64,000 bases of DNA. Origin: OLB11 sp041392835. Lineage in GTDB: Bacteria > Bacteroidota > Bacteroidia > Chitinophagales > Chitinophagaceae. Positions within the stretch are counted from its first letter, which is position 1, and each line of letters begins with the position of its first letter. A program made the position numbers and the translations under genes. The stretch lies in contig JAWKLF010000001.1 in the NCBI GenBank assembly GCA_041392835.1, forward strand, positions 124,001 to 188,000. The letters run 5' to 3'. The notes under the pieces are model-generated. The model was given only the letters and a program-made list of their open reading frames with translations. It did no database searches and was not told the DNA's origin. This document shows, in pieces, positions 43,951 through 54,557 of the stretch.

Positions 43951-44766
43951 TTACAATTCTATTTCTTTAATCAAAAGCTCTTGTTCGTAAAACAAAGAAA
44001 TAATCTGTTTAAAATAATCATTGAGTTTACTTACATAAAATTCGTGTTGTGGATTAGGTTCTAAGTTTAAAAGATGATTTTCTGAAAGATAATCTCTTAC
44101 TTTTTGAGCTATAGGACCTGCATTGTCAAGTATTATTTTTTTACCATCATAGTACGAATCGATTTGTTTTTTTATCAAGGGATAGTGCGTGCAAGCCAAC
44201 AATAAAGCCTCTTTATCCTTGAGTGCAGCATGGCTCAAGTACTCTGTTAATAGACTTTTGGAACTATCTAAAGCCATTTTATTTTCTTCTATTAAACTGG
44301 CAAGTTGTGGTGTAGCTATTTGAGAAATTGAACATGCAATATTCATTTCTTTAGCAATGTCTATATAAACATGACTATCTATAGTGGCTTGTGTGCCTAT
44401 TATGCCTAAAGATTTGATAGACATGGCTTGTATGTGCTGCAACACTGGGCGAATAACACCAATAATTTCAACTTGTTTCCAATATTTTCTTCTGAGTTCA
44501 CTTGCAGCTATTGCCGATGCCGTATTGCATGCTATAACAATCAACTTTACTTTTTTTTGTATCAAAAAAGAAACTATTTTATCTGTATAGTTCAAAATCT
44601 CTTCAGGTTTTTTAGAACCATAAGGCATATGCAAGGTATCTCCTACATATATAATATTTTCATTGGGTAGCATTTTTTGTATAGCAGCTGCAACCGTAAG
44701 GCCACCTATACCTGAATCAAAGATGCCAATGGCTTCTTGGGCAATATGTTCTTGTATGTTATGCAT
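43951..44766 (-). CDS. murI: Glutamate racemase
   Basis: 271 residues. Makes D-glutamate for peptidoglycan. The two catalytic cysteines are Cys80 (VIACNTASA) and Cys192 (LLACTHYPL); the substrate-binding GIFDSGIGGLTV is near residue 14 and YVGDTLHMPYG near 40. Length is as usual. It is divergent from rny and has no obvious terminator of its own. Confidence 0.96.
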   Translation of the reverse strand: MHNIQEHIAQEAIGIFDSGIGGLTVAAAIQKMLPNENIIYVGDTLHMPYGSKKPEEILNYTDKIVSFLIQKKVKLIVIACNTASAIAASELRRKYWKQVEIIGVIRPVLQHIQAMSIKSLGIIGTQATIDSHVYIDIAKEMNIACSISQIATPQLASLIEENKMALDSSKSLLTEYLSHAALKDKEALLLACTHYPLIKKQIDSYYDGKKIILDNAGPIAQKVRDYLSENHLLNLEPNPQHEFYVSKLNDYFKQIISLFYEQELLIKEIEL

Positions 44767-44826
44767 TCAAAAAAATCGAATATAGTATAAGCTTGTTAGC
44801 AATTTATTAAAATTAAAAAAAATTGT

Positions 44827-44834
44827 TACCTTCG
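44827..44834 (+). promoter_or_regulatory. Probable -7 promoter box (TACCTTCG) before rny
   Basis: TACCTTCG differs from TAnnTTTG in one base. TTTA at 44803-44806 stands 20 bases upstream in the place of the -33 box. Transcription would begin close to 44840, at the edge of the inverted repeat described next. Confidence 0.4.
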
Positions 44835-44840
44835 CATGTT

Positions 44841-44889
44841 AATAATTTTCAATTCACATTATTATAAAGATATATAATTGAAAATTATT
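44841..44889 (+). promoter_or_regulatory. 14-bp inverted repeat in the rny leader
   Basis: AATAATTTTCAATT (44841-44854) and its exact complement AATTGAAAATTATT (44876-44889) are separated by 21 bases. No T run follows, so it is not a terminator. In RNA it would form a hairpin at the very 5' end of the rny mRNA; as DNA it could also bind a dimeric regulator. Confidence 0.65.
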
Positions 44890-44920
44890 TATTTAACTAA
44901 CATGATAAACAAAAAACACA

Positions 44921-46486
44921 ATGGACTCAAACATAACGATGATAATTGCCTCTGTAGTGGCTGCTATAGTAGGTATATTGATTGGGAAATTTTTATTCAA
45001 CAAGAATACTCAAAAATTAGTTGACGAAGCAACACTTCAAGCAGAACGAATTGTAAAAGACGCAGAAGCAAAGGAAGAAACTATTAAAGAAAAAAAGAAG
45101 TTAGAAGCAAAAGAACATTTTTTGCAGTTAAAAAGTGAACACGAAAAAACAAGTTTGCAGCGTACTCAAAAATTAAACGAAGCCGAAAATAGAATAAAGC
45201 AGAAAGAAAAAGATTTAAACGACAAATCTCAATTAGCTCAAAAGCAAATCCAAGAATACGAACAAAAGAAACAAAATTTGGATAGGCAGTTAGATGTAGT
45301 ATCAAAAAAACAAGAAGCCTTAGATAAGCAGCACGAAGCACATATCAAACAGCTTGAAAAAGTTTCTAACCTAAGCGCAGAAGTGGCTAAAGCAGAGCTT
45401 ATAGAAGCCATAAAAAATGAAGCTAAGACAGCAGCCATGGCTCATGTACAAGAAATCATGGAGGATGCTAAAACAAAAGCCAATAAAGAAGCTAAAAAAA
45501 TTATTATACAAACAATACAACGCACAGCCGCTGAGCAGGCAATAGAAAATGCCATTACTGTTTTTAATTTAGAAAGCGATGACGTAAAAGGTCAAATTAT
45601 TGGACGAGAAGGTAGAAACATTAGAGCTATAGAAGCAGCTACAGGAGTGGATTTGGTTGTAGATGATACACCAGAGGCAATTATATTAAGCAGCTTTGAT
45701 CCTTTGCGTAGAGAAATAGCTCGTTTGTCTTTGCAGCGTTTAGTACAAGATGGTCGTATGCATCCAGCACGTATAGAAGAAGTAGTAGAAAAAACAAAAA
45801 AACAAATTGAAGAACAAGTATTAGAAATAGGCGAGCGCACTGTAATAGAATTAGGAGTACATGGACTTCATAAGGAACTTGTGAGAATGGTTGGGAGAAT
45901 GCGCTTTCGTTCAAGCTATGGTCAAAACTTATTGATGCACTCTCGCGAAACAGCAAATCTATGTGCTATAATGGCATCAGAGTTGGGTTTGAATCCTAAA
46001 TTAGCTAAACGAGCAGGCTTATTACACGATATTGGTAAAGTACCTGACGAAGAAACTGAATTGTCGCACGCCTTGTTGGGAGCAAAATTGGCTGAAAAAT
46101 ATGGTGAACATGCCTCTGTAGTCAACGCTATAGGTGCTCACCACGATGAAATGGAAATGACTTATGTAATTTCTCCAATAATACAAGCATGCGATGCTAT
46201 TAGTGGTGCACGCCCAGGTGCACGCCGCGAAATCATGGCCAGCTATCTGGAACGAATAAAAGATTTAGAAAATTTGGCCATGACATACAAAGGGGTAGAA
46301 AAAGCCTATGCTATACAAGCGGGTAGAGAACTACGCGTAATTGTAGAAGCTGATAAAGTAGGGGATAAAGAAAGTGAATCACTTAGCTTTGAAATGGCAG
46401 ATAAAATACAAAAAGAAATGCAGTATCCTGGACAGATAAAAGTGACAGTAATACGTGAAAAAAGAGCAGTAAATATTGCTCGCTAA
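44921..46486 (+). CDS. rny: Ribonuclease Y
   Basis: 521 residues, normal length. RNase Y is a membrane-bound endoribonuclease that starts mRNA decay. Domains in order: one membrane helix (about 5-24), a long coiled coil (about 30-205), a KH domain with GREGRNIR at 228-235, and an HD domain with the metal pair His369-Asp370 (GLLHDIGKV) and later IGAHHDE. The ATG at 44921 gives the membrane helix at once. It has a hairpin-bearing leader and probably its own promoter. Confidence 0.96.
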   Translation: MDSNITMIIASVVAAIVGILIGKFLFNKNTQKLVDEATLQAERIVKDAEAKEETIKEKKKLEAKEHFLQLKSEHEKTSLQRTQKLNEAENRIKQKEKDLNDKSQLAQKQIQEYEQKKQNLDRQLDVVSKKQEALDKQHEAHIKQLEKVSNLSAEVAKAELIEAIKNEAKTAAMAHVQEIMEDAKTKANKEAKKIIIQTIQRTAAEQAIENAITVFNLESDDVKGQIIGREGRNIRAIEAATGVDLVVDDTPEAIILSSFDPLRREIARLSLQRLVQDGRMHPARIEEVVEKTKKQIEEQVLEIGERTVIELGVHGLHKELVRMVGRMRFRSSYGQNLLMHSRETANLCAIMASELGLNPKLAKRAGLLHDIGKVPDEETELSHALLGAKLAEKYGEHASVVNAIGAHHDEMEMTYVISPIIQACDAISGARPGARREIMASYLERIKDLENLAMTYKGVEKAYAIQAGRELRVIVEADKVGDKESESLSFEMADKIQKEMQYPGQIKVTVIREKRAVNIAR

Positions 46487-46509
46487 TTGTTTACTATCAA
46501 AAGTGTATG

Positions 46510-46557
46510 TTTAACCGTATTAATTTAATTTTTAACCACACATCCTATTTTTTAACC
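46510..46557. repeat. Three phased TTTAACC direct repeats upstream of the surface cassette
   Basis: TTTAACC occurs at 46510-46516, 46531-46537 and 46551-46557, that is at 21- and 20-base steps, two turns of the helix. They lie between rny and the TonB receptor gene, about 115-160 bases before its start. Such phasing suits repeated binding of one protein on one DNA face. Confidence 0.45.
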
Positions 46558-46670
46558 GATTAACACATAGCAAAAGAATTTTTTTAGAAGTTTTTAAACT
46601 AATTTTATGCTCAAATTAACAGATTAAAGTTCTATAACATATATTTACAAATTCTTAAATCTAATGACGA

Positions 46671-49600
46671 ATGAATAAGATTTTACATTTTTTAGTTGCT
46701 TTATTGCTTATTTCAAATATTTCGCTGGCTCAAAGTGGTAGTGGTGAAATATATGGCAAGGTAACAGACGAAAAAGGACAACCCATAGATTTTGCTATAG
46801 TACAAGCTTTTGAAGGCGGCGTGCAAAAGGGTGGGGCCAAAACGGATTTAAACGGTAATTTCCGTATTAAGCCATTAAGTCCAGGTAAATATACCTTGCG
46901 AGTATCCTATACGGGCTATAATACAGAAGAACTACAAGGCATTGTTTTGGGTGTTGATAAAAGTTTAAAAATTGATGTTCAATTAGAAAAGAAAACAAAA
47001 ACCATTGCAGAGGTAAAAATTAAAGAATACAAGAAAAAACTAATAGATGCATCTGAACCTACCAAAAACTCCTTGACCAAAGAAGAAATCAAAGCCTTAC
47101 CTACTATTAGAACATCAGATATGATAAGTACTAAAGCAGGTACTTACCAAGCTAAAAGTGGTAGTGGCATTAGTATTGGAGGAGATAGAACATCAGGTAC
47201 TATGTTTGTAATAGACGGTATGATGGTTAGAGCTGGATCTATTAATTTACCTCCAGGAGCTATCGAAAGTATAGAGTTATTGAGTAATGGGGTAAGTGCT
47301 AAATATGGTAATGCAACTGGTGGTATAGTTGGTGTAACAACAATAGGTATTCAACGTCAATTTGCAGGAAGTTTAGGATTTCAACATTCTGTAGAAGGGT
47401 TTAATAATAACTTATTACAATTTAGTGTTGCAGGTCCATTGTTGACCAAAAGAATGGAGAATAATGTAAAAAGACCTGTTTTGGGTTTTACATTTTCTAA
47501 TAGTGTTGAATATAATAAAGATGATGATCCTTATTATTTTAAATATTATAAATTAAAAGAAGAAAAATTAAAAAGTTTACAAGAAAATCCTATCATTCCA
47601 AATCCTAATGGAACTGGAAACTTTATTCCTGCTACGAATGAAGTAACCTTGGACGATTTTGAAAGAACTAGAAAAAGAGAAAATGGTCAGAACTTAAATA
47701 CAAACAGTATATTTAAATTAGACTATCAGCCAACAGAACAAATTCAGGTAACATTAGGTTCCAACTTTATTTATAATAATGGTAGAGGATATAGCTTTGT
47801 CAATTCTTTGTTTTCTCCAGAGGCTAATCAAATTAGCCAAAATTATACATCCAGAAATTTCTTGCGTTTTACACAAAGATTAGGTAAAAAATTAGCTCAA
47901 GAAAAACAAGATGAAAAAAAGTCAGCTATTGGTAGAGCCTTTTATTCATTACAGTTTACATACCAAAAATCAAAAGGATATGGAGCCAATCCAGTACACC
48001 AAAAAAATCCATTTGATTATCAATATATTGGAAAATTCAATACACATCGTAGCGATTATTTTCAATACGACAGTGCACAAGGTTATTATGGATTGAAATT
48101 TATTGGTGCCTTTACCGACTCTGTTACGTTCACACCAGGTGGTATTAATCCTATTTTAGAAAATTATACTAAAGCAGTCTATGCCGATGATAGATTTAGT
48201 GGTTTTAGTTTGAACGGGTTACAAGCTTTAGGTGGTCTTAGAAATGGAGACGGGCCTTCTTCTGTGTACAGCTTATGGACAGGTATTGGTTCTCAAATTG
48301 GTGGTTATGCATATAGCGATAGAGACCAAGTGACTGTGAATTTGGATGCTTCTGTTGATATTGAGCAAGGAATAAACAATAAAAGAAGAAAAGGAGAACA
48401 AATAAATCACAATATTCAGTTTGGTCTTGGTTATGATCAATCTACGAGTCGCTCTTATTCCTTATCTGCTGGTGGTTTGTGGAATAATATGCGTCTAAAT
48501 ACCAACCGTCATATACTAAATTATGATATTGCCAATCCTATTTATGTTATAGACGGTATAGAATATACTAAGGAACAATTAGCTGCTGGACAGTCTCCTA
48601 GAGCTTTTTCACCTTTTGATACCATCCGATATAATAGACTATTTGAAGCCGTTTCTCAGTCAAGATTTGATATTGAATTGAGAAAAAAATTATACAATGA
48701 TGATAAGAATATTACATTTATCGATATTGATAATTTAGACCGTTCCATGTTTAATTTGGATATGTTCTCAGCAGATGATTTATTTAATAATGGTAACCAA
48801 ATTGTAAATTATTATGGTTATGATTATCTTGGAAATAAATTAAAAAAACAACCTTCGTTTAATGATTTCTGGACTAAAAAAGATGCTCGAGGTGATTATT
48901 TAAGACCCGTAGGCGCCTTTAGACCTATCTATATGTTTGGATATATACTAGATAAATTTTCTTACAAAGATTTATTATTTAATATCGGTTTGCGAATAGA
49001 TCGCTACGATGCCAATCAAAAATCTTTAAAAGACCCTTATTCATTGTATGCTGTTAGAAAAGTAAGTGATATAGGAAACTTAGATTATAAACTTGCAAAA
49101 GATCCAAACAACTCTACAAGTAGTGCTACAAATCCAAGTACTTTACCCAAAGACTATGTGGTATATGTAGATAATAATCAAACTTCAAAACCTACTATTG
49201 TAGGCTATAGAAATGGTGATACATGGTACGACCCCTTTGGAAAAGAAATAGCGGACCCTACTATCCTATCAGGTCTATATGCCGGAGGATTACCTATACA
49301 GCCATGGTTGCAAAATTCAAATGACAGTATTAAAAGTCAAAACTTTAATCCCAATTCTTCTTTCCAAGATTATAAACCCGAAGTTTCATTGTCTCCACGC
49401 ATTCAATTTACATTCCCAATATCTGAAAAATCTATACTATACGGTAACTATGATGTGATAACTCAAACACCTAGTTCAAGTAACTTTGCAACACCTGATG
49501 ATTATTACTATTTAGTAGAACGTCAGTCAGCTATTGCTAATGCCAACTTAAAAATGGAGAGAGCAATTAACTATTCTATAGGTTATACGCAACGTTTAGC

Positions 49601-50459
49601 AGATAATGCGGCATTAACTGTAGAAGGCTTTTATAGAGAACGAAAAAATCAAATTCAATTACAACGTTATTTATTAGCTTACCCAATAACCTATACTTCA
49701 GTAGGTAATAGAGATTTCTCTTCAACTAAGGGTATGATTTTTAAATTTGATTTCAGACGATTGGGACCTGTAAAAATTAATGTCGATTATACCCTACAAT
49801 TTGCAGAAGGTACTGGTTCAAATACTACTTCACAGGCATCATTATTATCTACAGGCCAGCCTAATCTTCGTTCCGTATTTCCATTAGACTATGATTCTCG
49901 CCATGTATTAAACGTAATCTTAGATTATAGATATGACGATGAATTAAAAGGACCTAAAATAGGTAAAATATATCCATTTAAAAATTCAGGAATTAACTTT
50001 ACAGTTCGTACAAGAAGCGGTGCACCTTATTCTCGTTCTAATATTGCTGTTCCAATAGTTGGAGGCGATTTCCAAAGTGTACCATTAGTAGGAACTGTAA
50101 ACGGTTCTCGTTTGCCATGGCAAGTTGAAGTTGGTACACGTATTAATAAGTACTTTACTATCAAAAGAAAACAACCAAGTGGAGGAGAAGGTGTCCAAGC
50201 AAAATACAAAAGACCATTTGGATTAGATATTTATAGCTATATATCTAATTTATTAAATACTAAAAATACTATTGGCGTTTATTCTTATACTGGAGTTGGT
50301 GACGATGATGGCTACCTAGCATCACCACAAGGACAGCAAGCAGTAAGTAACCTACAATTTCAACAATCTTTTTCAGATTTATATCAAATGCGTTTAGCAA
50401 GTCCTGGCAATTTTGTAAACCCAAGAAGAATTTACATCGGATTTAACTTTGATTTTTAA
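46671..50459 (+). CDS. Large TonB-dependent receptor with CarboxypepD_reg domain
   Basis: 1,262 residues. Signal peptide (about 1-20), a carboxypeptidase-regulatory-like domain (EIYGKVTDEKGQPIDFAIV, about 25-110), then a plug domain (ISIGGDRTSGTMFVIDGMMV) and a long barrel ending in Phe (RRIYIGFNFDF). The extracellular loops are much longer than in the 787-residue receptor at 13593. It is the first gene of a cassette with a 1,326-residue T9SS-type protein and a PorV/PorQ-like barrel, with 64 and 53 bases between the genes. The ligand is unknown. Confidence 0.87.
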   Translation: MNKILHFLVALLLISNISLAQSGSGEIYGKVTDEKGQPIDFAIVQAFEGGVQKGGAKTDLNGNFRIKPLSPGKYTLRVSYTGYNTEELQGIVLGVDKSLKIDVQLEKKTKTIAEVKIKEYKKKLIDASEPTKNSLTKEEIKALPTIRTSDMISTKAGTYQAKSGSGISIGGDRTSGTMFVIDGMMVRAGSINLPPGAIESIELLSNGVSAKYGNATGGIVGVTTIGIQRQFAGSLGFQHSVEGFNNNLLQFSVAGPLLTKRMENNVKRPVLGFTFSNSVEYNKDDDPYYFKYYKLKEEKLKSLQENPIIPNPNGTGNFIPATNEVTLDDFERTRKRENGQNLNTNSIFKLDYQPTEQIQVTLGSNFIYNNGRGYSFVNSLFSPEANQISQNYTSRNFLRFTQRLGKKLAQEKQDEKKSAIGRAFYSLQFTYQKSKGYGANPVHQKNPFDYQYIGKFNTHRSDYFQYDSAQGYYGLKFIGAFTDSVTFTPGGINPILENYTKAVYADDRFSGFSLNGLQALGGLRNGDGPSSVYSLWTGIGSQIGGYAYSDRDQVTVNLDASVDIEQGINNKRRKGEQINHNIQFGLGYDQSTSRSYSLSAGGLWNNMRLNTNRHILNYDIANPIYVIDGIEYTKEQLAAGQSPRAFSPFDTIRYNRLFEAVSQSRFDIELRKKLYNDDKNITFIDIDNLDRSMFNLDMFSADDLFNNGNQIVNYYGYDYLGNKLKKQPSFNDFWTKKDARGDYLRPVGAFRPIYMFGYILDKFSYKDLLFNIGLRIDRYDANQKSLKDPYSLYAVRKVSDIGNLDYKLAKDPNNSTSSATNPSTLPKDYVVYVDNNQTSKPTIVGYRNGDTWYDPFGKEIADPTILSGLYAGGLPIQPWLQNSNDSIKSQNFNPNSSFQDYKPEVSLSPRIQFTFPISEKSILYGNYDVITQTPSSSNFATPDDYYYLVERQSAIANANLKMERAINYSIGYTQRLADNAALTVEGFYRERKNQIQLQRYLLAYPITYTSVGNRDFSSTKGMIFKFDFRRLGPVKINVDYTLQFAEGTGSNTTSQASLLSTGQPNLRSVFPLDYDSRHVLNVILDYRYDDELKGPKIGKIYPFKNSGINFTVRTRSGAPYSRSNIAVPIVGGDFQSVPLVGTVNGSRLPWQVEVGTRINKYFTIKRKQPSGGEGVQAKYKRPFGLDIYSYISNLLNTKNTIGVYSYTGVGDDDGYLASPQGQQAVSNLQFQQSFSDLYQMRLASPGNFVNPRRIYIGFNFDF

Positions 50460-50523
50460 TAAATTATAAATAAACAGAAATTTTTTGCATATCGCAAATC
50501 AATTTCACATAAATAGTAAATAT

Positions 50524-53500
50524 ATGAAACATATTTTTTTATCACTGACTTTATTAGCATCTACTTGGCAACTTTTTGCTAAGCAAAATGTACAGGGTCG
50601 TCCTGCAAATTTAAACAAAACAGCAGCAGGTTGTAATCAAACTACAGCTGTAATAGATTTGGATATTAATAATGTAAGGGCGCACCTGATGAATGGAGGC
50701 GATATGTGGTGGGATAGACCCACTGGATCAGCTTACTATGAGGTGCCTAAGAATAGTAATAAACATTCGCTATTTGCTGGCTCCATATGGGTTGGAGGAT
50801 ACGATCATACTACAGGTACACTAAAAGTAGCTGCTCAAACCTATCGTCAGACGGGTAACGACTATTGGAGCGGTCCATTGGATGAAAATAATGGTTATAG
50901 TATTGCATTTCAAACTTGTGCTGATTGGGATCGTTTTTGGAAAATAAATGCATCTGATATAACTGCATTTAAGAGTATCTATAATGAAAGTGATCCACTT
51001 TCAGTAAGGCAAAACACAATTCAACAGTCTGGGTCGGTGCCAGACGTAATTAAAGAATGGCCAGCGAAAGGAAATCAGACTATAAAAAGTGCAGGCGGTA
51101 ATTTAATTGCCGCACCTCAGAGGGATATGGCTGAATTTGTTGATATCGATAATGATGGTATTTATAACTGGGAATATGGTGATTATCCTAAAATTTCTGG
51201 GGATCAATATATTTGGTGGATTTTTAACGATAAGGGAGATGCCAAAACAGAAACAACTTCCGATGCCATAGGTCTTGAAATTCATACTGCAGCTTTTGCC
51301 TTTGCTACGAATGATTGTTTAAATGAAGCAACTTTTTATAACTACAAAGTGCATAATTTTAGTACCAGCCAATTAGATAGTACTTTCTTTGCTACTTGGT
51401 GCGATGCTGACCTTGGTTATGCATTTGATGATTACGTGGGTTGCGACACATCGCGTGGTTTAGGTATCTTATACAATGGTGATAGTTATGACGAAGGTGC
51501 TCAAGGCTACGGTTTTGATTTGCCTTTGGTCGGTATAGACTATTTTCAAGGACCAAAGTATAGAATTCCGGGTACTTTAATAGATACAGAATTAAAAATG
51601 ACTGTATTTACATATTTTAATAATATTAGTGGTCCTACTGGGAATCCTGATGTATTGGATGATTATTATCAATTTATCACAGGTTCATGGAAAGATGGTC
51701 AACCATTTACAACAGCATGTAATGCTCGTGATGCAGGCCCTGCTACTAAATTTATATTTTACGGTGATCCAATAAAAGGCGGCTGGTCTGAAGCTTCTTG
51801 TAATAATCAACCCAATGATAGACGCTTCATACACTCTTCTGGTCCTTTCCCATTGGTACCTGGAGCTGAGCCTAATAATATTACCATTGGCGCCATATGG
51901 GTACCTAATGCTGGAGGTGGTAGTTCCGCTAATTTTTCTAAAATTCAAATTTGTGACGATAAAGCGCAAGATTTATTTGATAACTCATTTAAATTGCCAT
52001 TTGGCCCTCAGGCACCTCAGGTTACTACTACAGCACTTGATAAGCAAATTATATTTGATTTATATAATTTAAAATCATCAAATAATTATAATGAAGGATA
52101 TGGAACAAATTTAAGTAATCCATATATGCGCGAAACTTCTAAAAAAGCTATAAAAAATGGTTCTTCAGATACTTTGTATAAATTTGAAGGCTATGTTGTT
52201 TATCAATTAAAAAATGAAGGTGTATCACTTTCAGATTTAAGAAACAAAGATGGTTCTGTAAATACAGAAGTAGCTCAAATAGTATTTCAATGTGATAAAA
52301 AGAATGGCATAAAAGATATTCTTAACTTTGAAATTGATCCTTCAACAACTAGTGATTTTTATACGCCAAAGCTAATGGTAAGTGGTCAAGACAGTGGATT
52401 AAAACATACCTTTAGAATTACAAAAGATGCTTTTGCAACTGGAACATCCAAAAGCTTAGTGAATTATAAAACATATTACTATATGGTTTTGGCTTATGGT
52501 TATAATAATTTTAAAACATTCAACCCAGCCTATCCAGACTCTACACAAGATAAAGCCTATATAGAAAGTAGAACCGATGGAAGAGAAGAACCAATTAAGG
52601 TTATTTCTGTTATGCCTACACCAGCCAATGATAGTTTGTATATACAAACTTATGCAGACTATGGTACAGGTATAGATCTAAAACGAATTGAAGGCAAAGG
52701 AAACGGAGGTTATGATTTAGAATTAACAGAGAAATCTATCAACGAAATATTGCAAAATAATGCAATGGCAGAAATTACCTATAAAGGAGGAAATACACCA
52801 CTAGATTTAAAAGTGGTAAATCCTGATAGTTTAAAGGCCGGTAATTATGAAATATGGTTACTTCCTACGGCATCGCATCCAGCTACACTAGCAGACTCAT
52901 CTAAAGGTGCTGTAGCTGATATGACAAAATGGATGGTAGTACGTAACGGAGTGGATACCATTTTCAGTTCCAATACAATACAAGATTATAACGAACAATA
53001 TCTTAGAAAATATGGTGTCAATGACAATGTATTATTTGATTGGGGACTCTCATTAAATGCTAAACAGCAAGATAGACCAGGTGATAATCCTACAAGCTTA
53101 GACAATGGTGTGATACGAATTGAAAATAGTGTACAATTTGAAGATGTAAATGATGCATGGTTATCGGGTGTTAGAGATCAAGATGGCAAATCATTTAACA
53201 ACTGGATCCGTGCTGGTATCGAATATTCGGCTTTGACCGATCCTCAGTATAACAACTGTAGTATGATAGATTGGAACAATTCATCTGCTAGTCCTCCAGT
53301 AATTAATAATCCAGATCAATTAGGTACATTTGAAAAACTTATTTCTGGAACATTTGCTCCGTACAATTTAGTAAACAATATTAATTTAGACGAATGTGGT
53401 TTTGGAGTTATGTATGGAACTGGATCAGATAGAAACTTTAACCGTTTGCAAGAGGTATATAGTATAGATTTAGTCTTTACATCAGATAGAAGCAAATGGA

Positions 53501-54504
53501 CAAAATGTGCTGTTATTGAAATGACCGATTATAACGGTGTAGCACAAGTTAACTCTGAGAATGGAGCTTACAAACATAATTTAAGAAAAGCAAAAGGATT
53601 ATTGAAAGACCCAGACCAAAATGGAAATCCGCAGTATTCGAGCGACCCTAATGATGATGGTACAAGTTGGTTCCCTGGCTATGCAATTAATATAGAAACA
53701 GGCGAAAGATTAAATATCTCATTTGGTGAGGAGTCTGCCAATATTTTAGACAATGGTCGAGATATGATTTGGAATCCATCAAGCGTGCAGTTTGACCCTG
53801 TTGACTTCCATTTGCGTTGGGGAGGTAAACATCTTATTTATGTGCATCGTACAAGATACGATGAAGGAAATGCATTTAAATCAGTAATTAGTAAGAATGC
53901 AGTAGGTTCTAATGATCAACAAATTAGAACAGCTTACCAATCTGTAATGTGGGTAGGTGTTCCATTATTGGCTCGCGGTTCAACATATGCTTCGTTTAAG
54001 GATGGTATTATTCCAACTAATACAAGATTAAAACTTAGAGTAACACGCCCATATGCTACACATACAGAAGCTTCTCAAACAGTACGTAACAGTGGATGGC
54101 CTTTATACTCGTTCAATACGGAAGGTTTAGCGCCAGCATTTTTAGGTGATGCTGCTAATAATTATACCAACGATAAACAAGCTATTTTAGACAGAATCCA
54201 CGCTGTTCCAAATCCATATTATGCAATTAGTGAATATGAACAAAATAGGCTTGATAATAGAGTTCGTATTATCAATTTACCTGAAAAAGCTACAATCAAA
54301 ATTTATACAATTGACGGTGCTTTAATAAGAACTATCAATAAAAATGACTCTAAAACTAATTTTGTAGATTGGGATATTAAAAATGATAAAGGTATTCCAA
54401 TTGCAAGTGGTATGTATCTTATGCATGTAAACTTACCAGGCATTGGTGAAACCGTTGTAAAATGGTTTGGAGCTATGAGACCAATTGATTTAATAAGCTT
54501 CTAA
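50524..54504 (+). CDS. Giant secreted surface protein with FlgD-like/T9SS-type C-terminal domain
   Basis: 1,326 residues from the ATG at 50524, which begins the signal peptide MKHIFLSLTLLASTWQLFAK; the 13 codons before are not signal-like. The N-terminal region has the phrase NNVRAHLMNGGDMWWDRP, seen in large Bacteroidota proteins of unknown role. VDIDNDGIYNWEYGDYP looks like a calcium-binding loop. The C-terminus has VPNPYYAISEYE, then RIINLPEKATIKIYTIDG and WDIKNDKGIPIASGMYLMHV, a FlgD-Ig-like fold used as a sorting domain in T9SS cargo. It lies between a TonB receptor and a PorV-like protein. Confidence 0.75.
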   Translation: MKHIFLSLTLLASTWQLFAKQNVQGRPANLNKTAAGCNQTTAVIDLDINNVRAHLMNGGDMWWDRPTGSAYYEVPKNSNKHSLFAGSIWVGGYDHTTGTLKVAAQTYRQTGNDYWSGPLDENNGYSIAFQTCADWDRFWKINASDITAFKSIYNESDPLSVRQNTIQQSGSVPDVIKEWPAKGNQTIKSAGGNLIAAPQRDMAEFVDIDNDGIYNWEYGDYPKISGDQYIWWIFNDKGDAKTETTSDAIGLEIHTAAFAFATNDCLNEATFYNYKVHNFSTSQLDSTFFATWCDADLGYAFDDYVGCDTSRGLGILYNGDSYDEGAQGYGFDLPLVGIDYFQGPKYRIPGTLIDTELKMTVFTYFNNISGPTGNPDVLDDYYQFITGSWKDGQPFTTACNARDAGPATKFIFYGDPIKGGWSEASCNNQPNDRRFIHSSGPFPLVPGAEPNNITIGAIWVPNAGGGSSANFSKIQICDDKAQDLFDNSFKLPFGPQAPQVTTTALDKQIIFDLYNLKSSNNYNEGYGTNLSNPYMRETSKKAIKNGSSDTLYKFEGYVVYQLKNEGVSLSDLRNKDGSVNTEVAQIVFQCDKKNGIKDILNFEIDPSTTSDFYTPKLMVSGQDSGLKHTFRITKDAFATGTSKSLVNYKTYYYMVLAYGYNNFKTFNPAYPDSTQDKAYIESRTDGREEPIKVISVMPTPANDSLYIQTYADYGTGIDLKRIEGKGNGGYDLELTEKSINEILQNNAMAEITYKGGNTPLDLKVVNPDSLKAGNYEIWLLPTASHPATLADSSKGAVADMTKWMVVRNGVDTIFSSNTIQDYNEQYLRKYGVNDNVLFDWGLSLNAKQQDRPGDNPTSLDNGVIRIENSVQFEDVNDAWLSGVRDQDGKSFNNWIRAGIEYSALTDPQYNNCSMIDWNNSSASPPVINNPDQLGTFEKLISGTFAPYNLVNNINLDECGFGVMYGTGSDRNFNRLQEVYSIDLVFTSDRSKWTKCAVIEMTDYNGVAQVNSENGAYKHNLRKAKGLLKDPDQNGNPQYSSDPNDDGTSWFPGYAINIETGERLNISFGEESANILDNGRDMIWNPSSVQFDPVDFHLRWGGKHLIYVHRTRYDEGNAFKSVISKNAVGSNDQQIRTAYQSVMWVGVPLLARGSTYASFKDGIIPTNTRLKLRVTRPYATHTEASQTVRNSGWPLYSFNTEGLAPAFLGDAANNYTNDKQAILDRIHAVPNPYYAISEYEQNRLDNRVRIINLPEKATIKIYTIDGALIRTINKNDSKTNFVDWDIKNDKGIPIASGMYLMHVNLPGIGETVVKWFGAMRPIDLISF

Positions 54505-54557
54505 ATTTTAAAAACGAACAGGATAAATAGATTTCATTCTAATAAAAAATAGAAAAT

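Noticed and set aside
44841..44889. rny leader inverted repeat as a terminator of murI or of an upstream gene
   Set aside because: No T run on either side and the stem is almost only A-T; murI also runs the other way.
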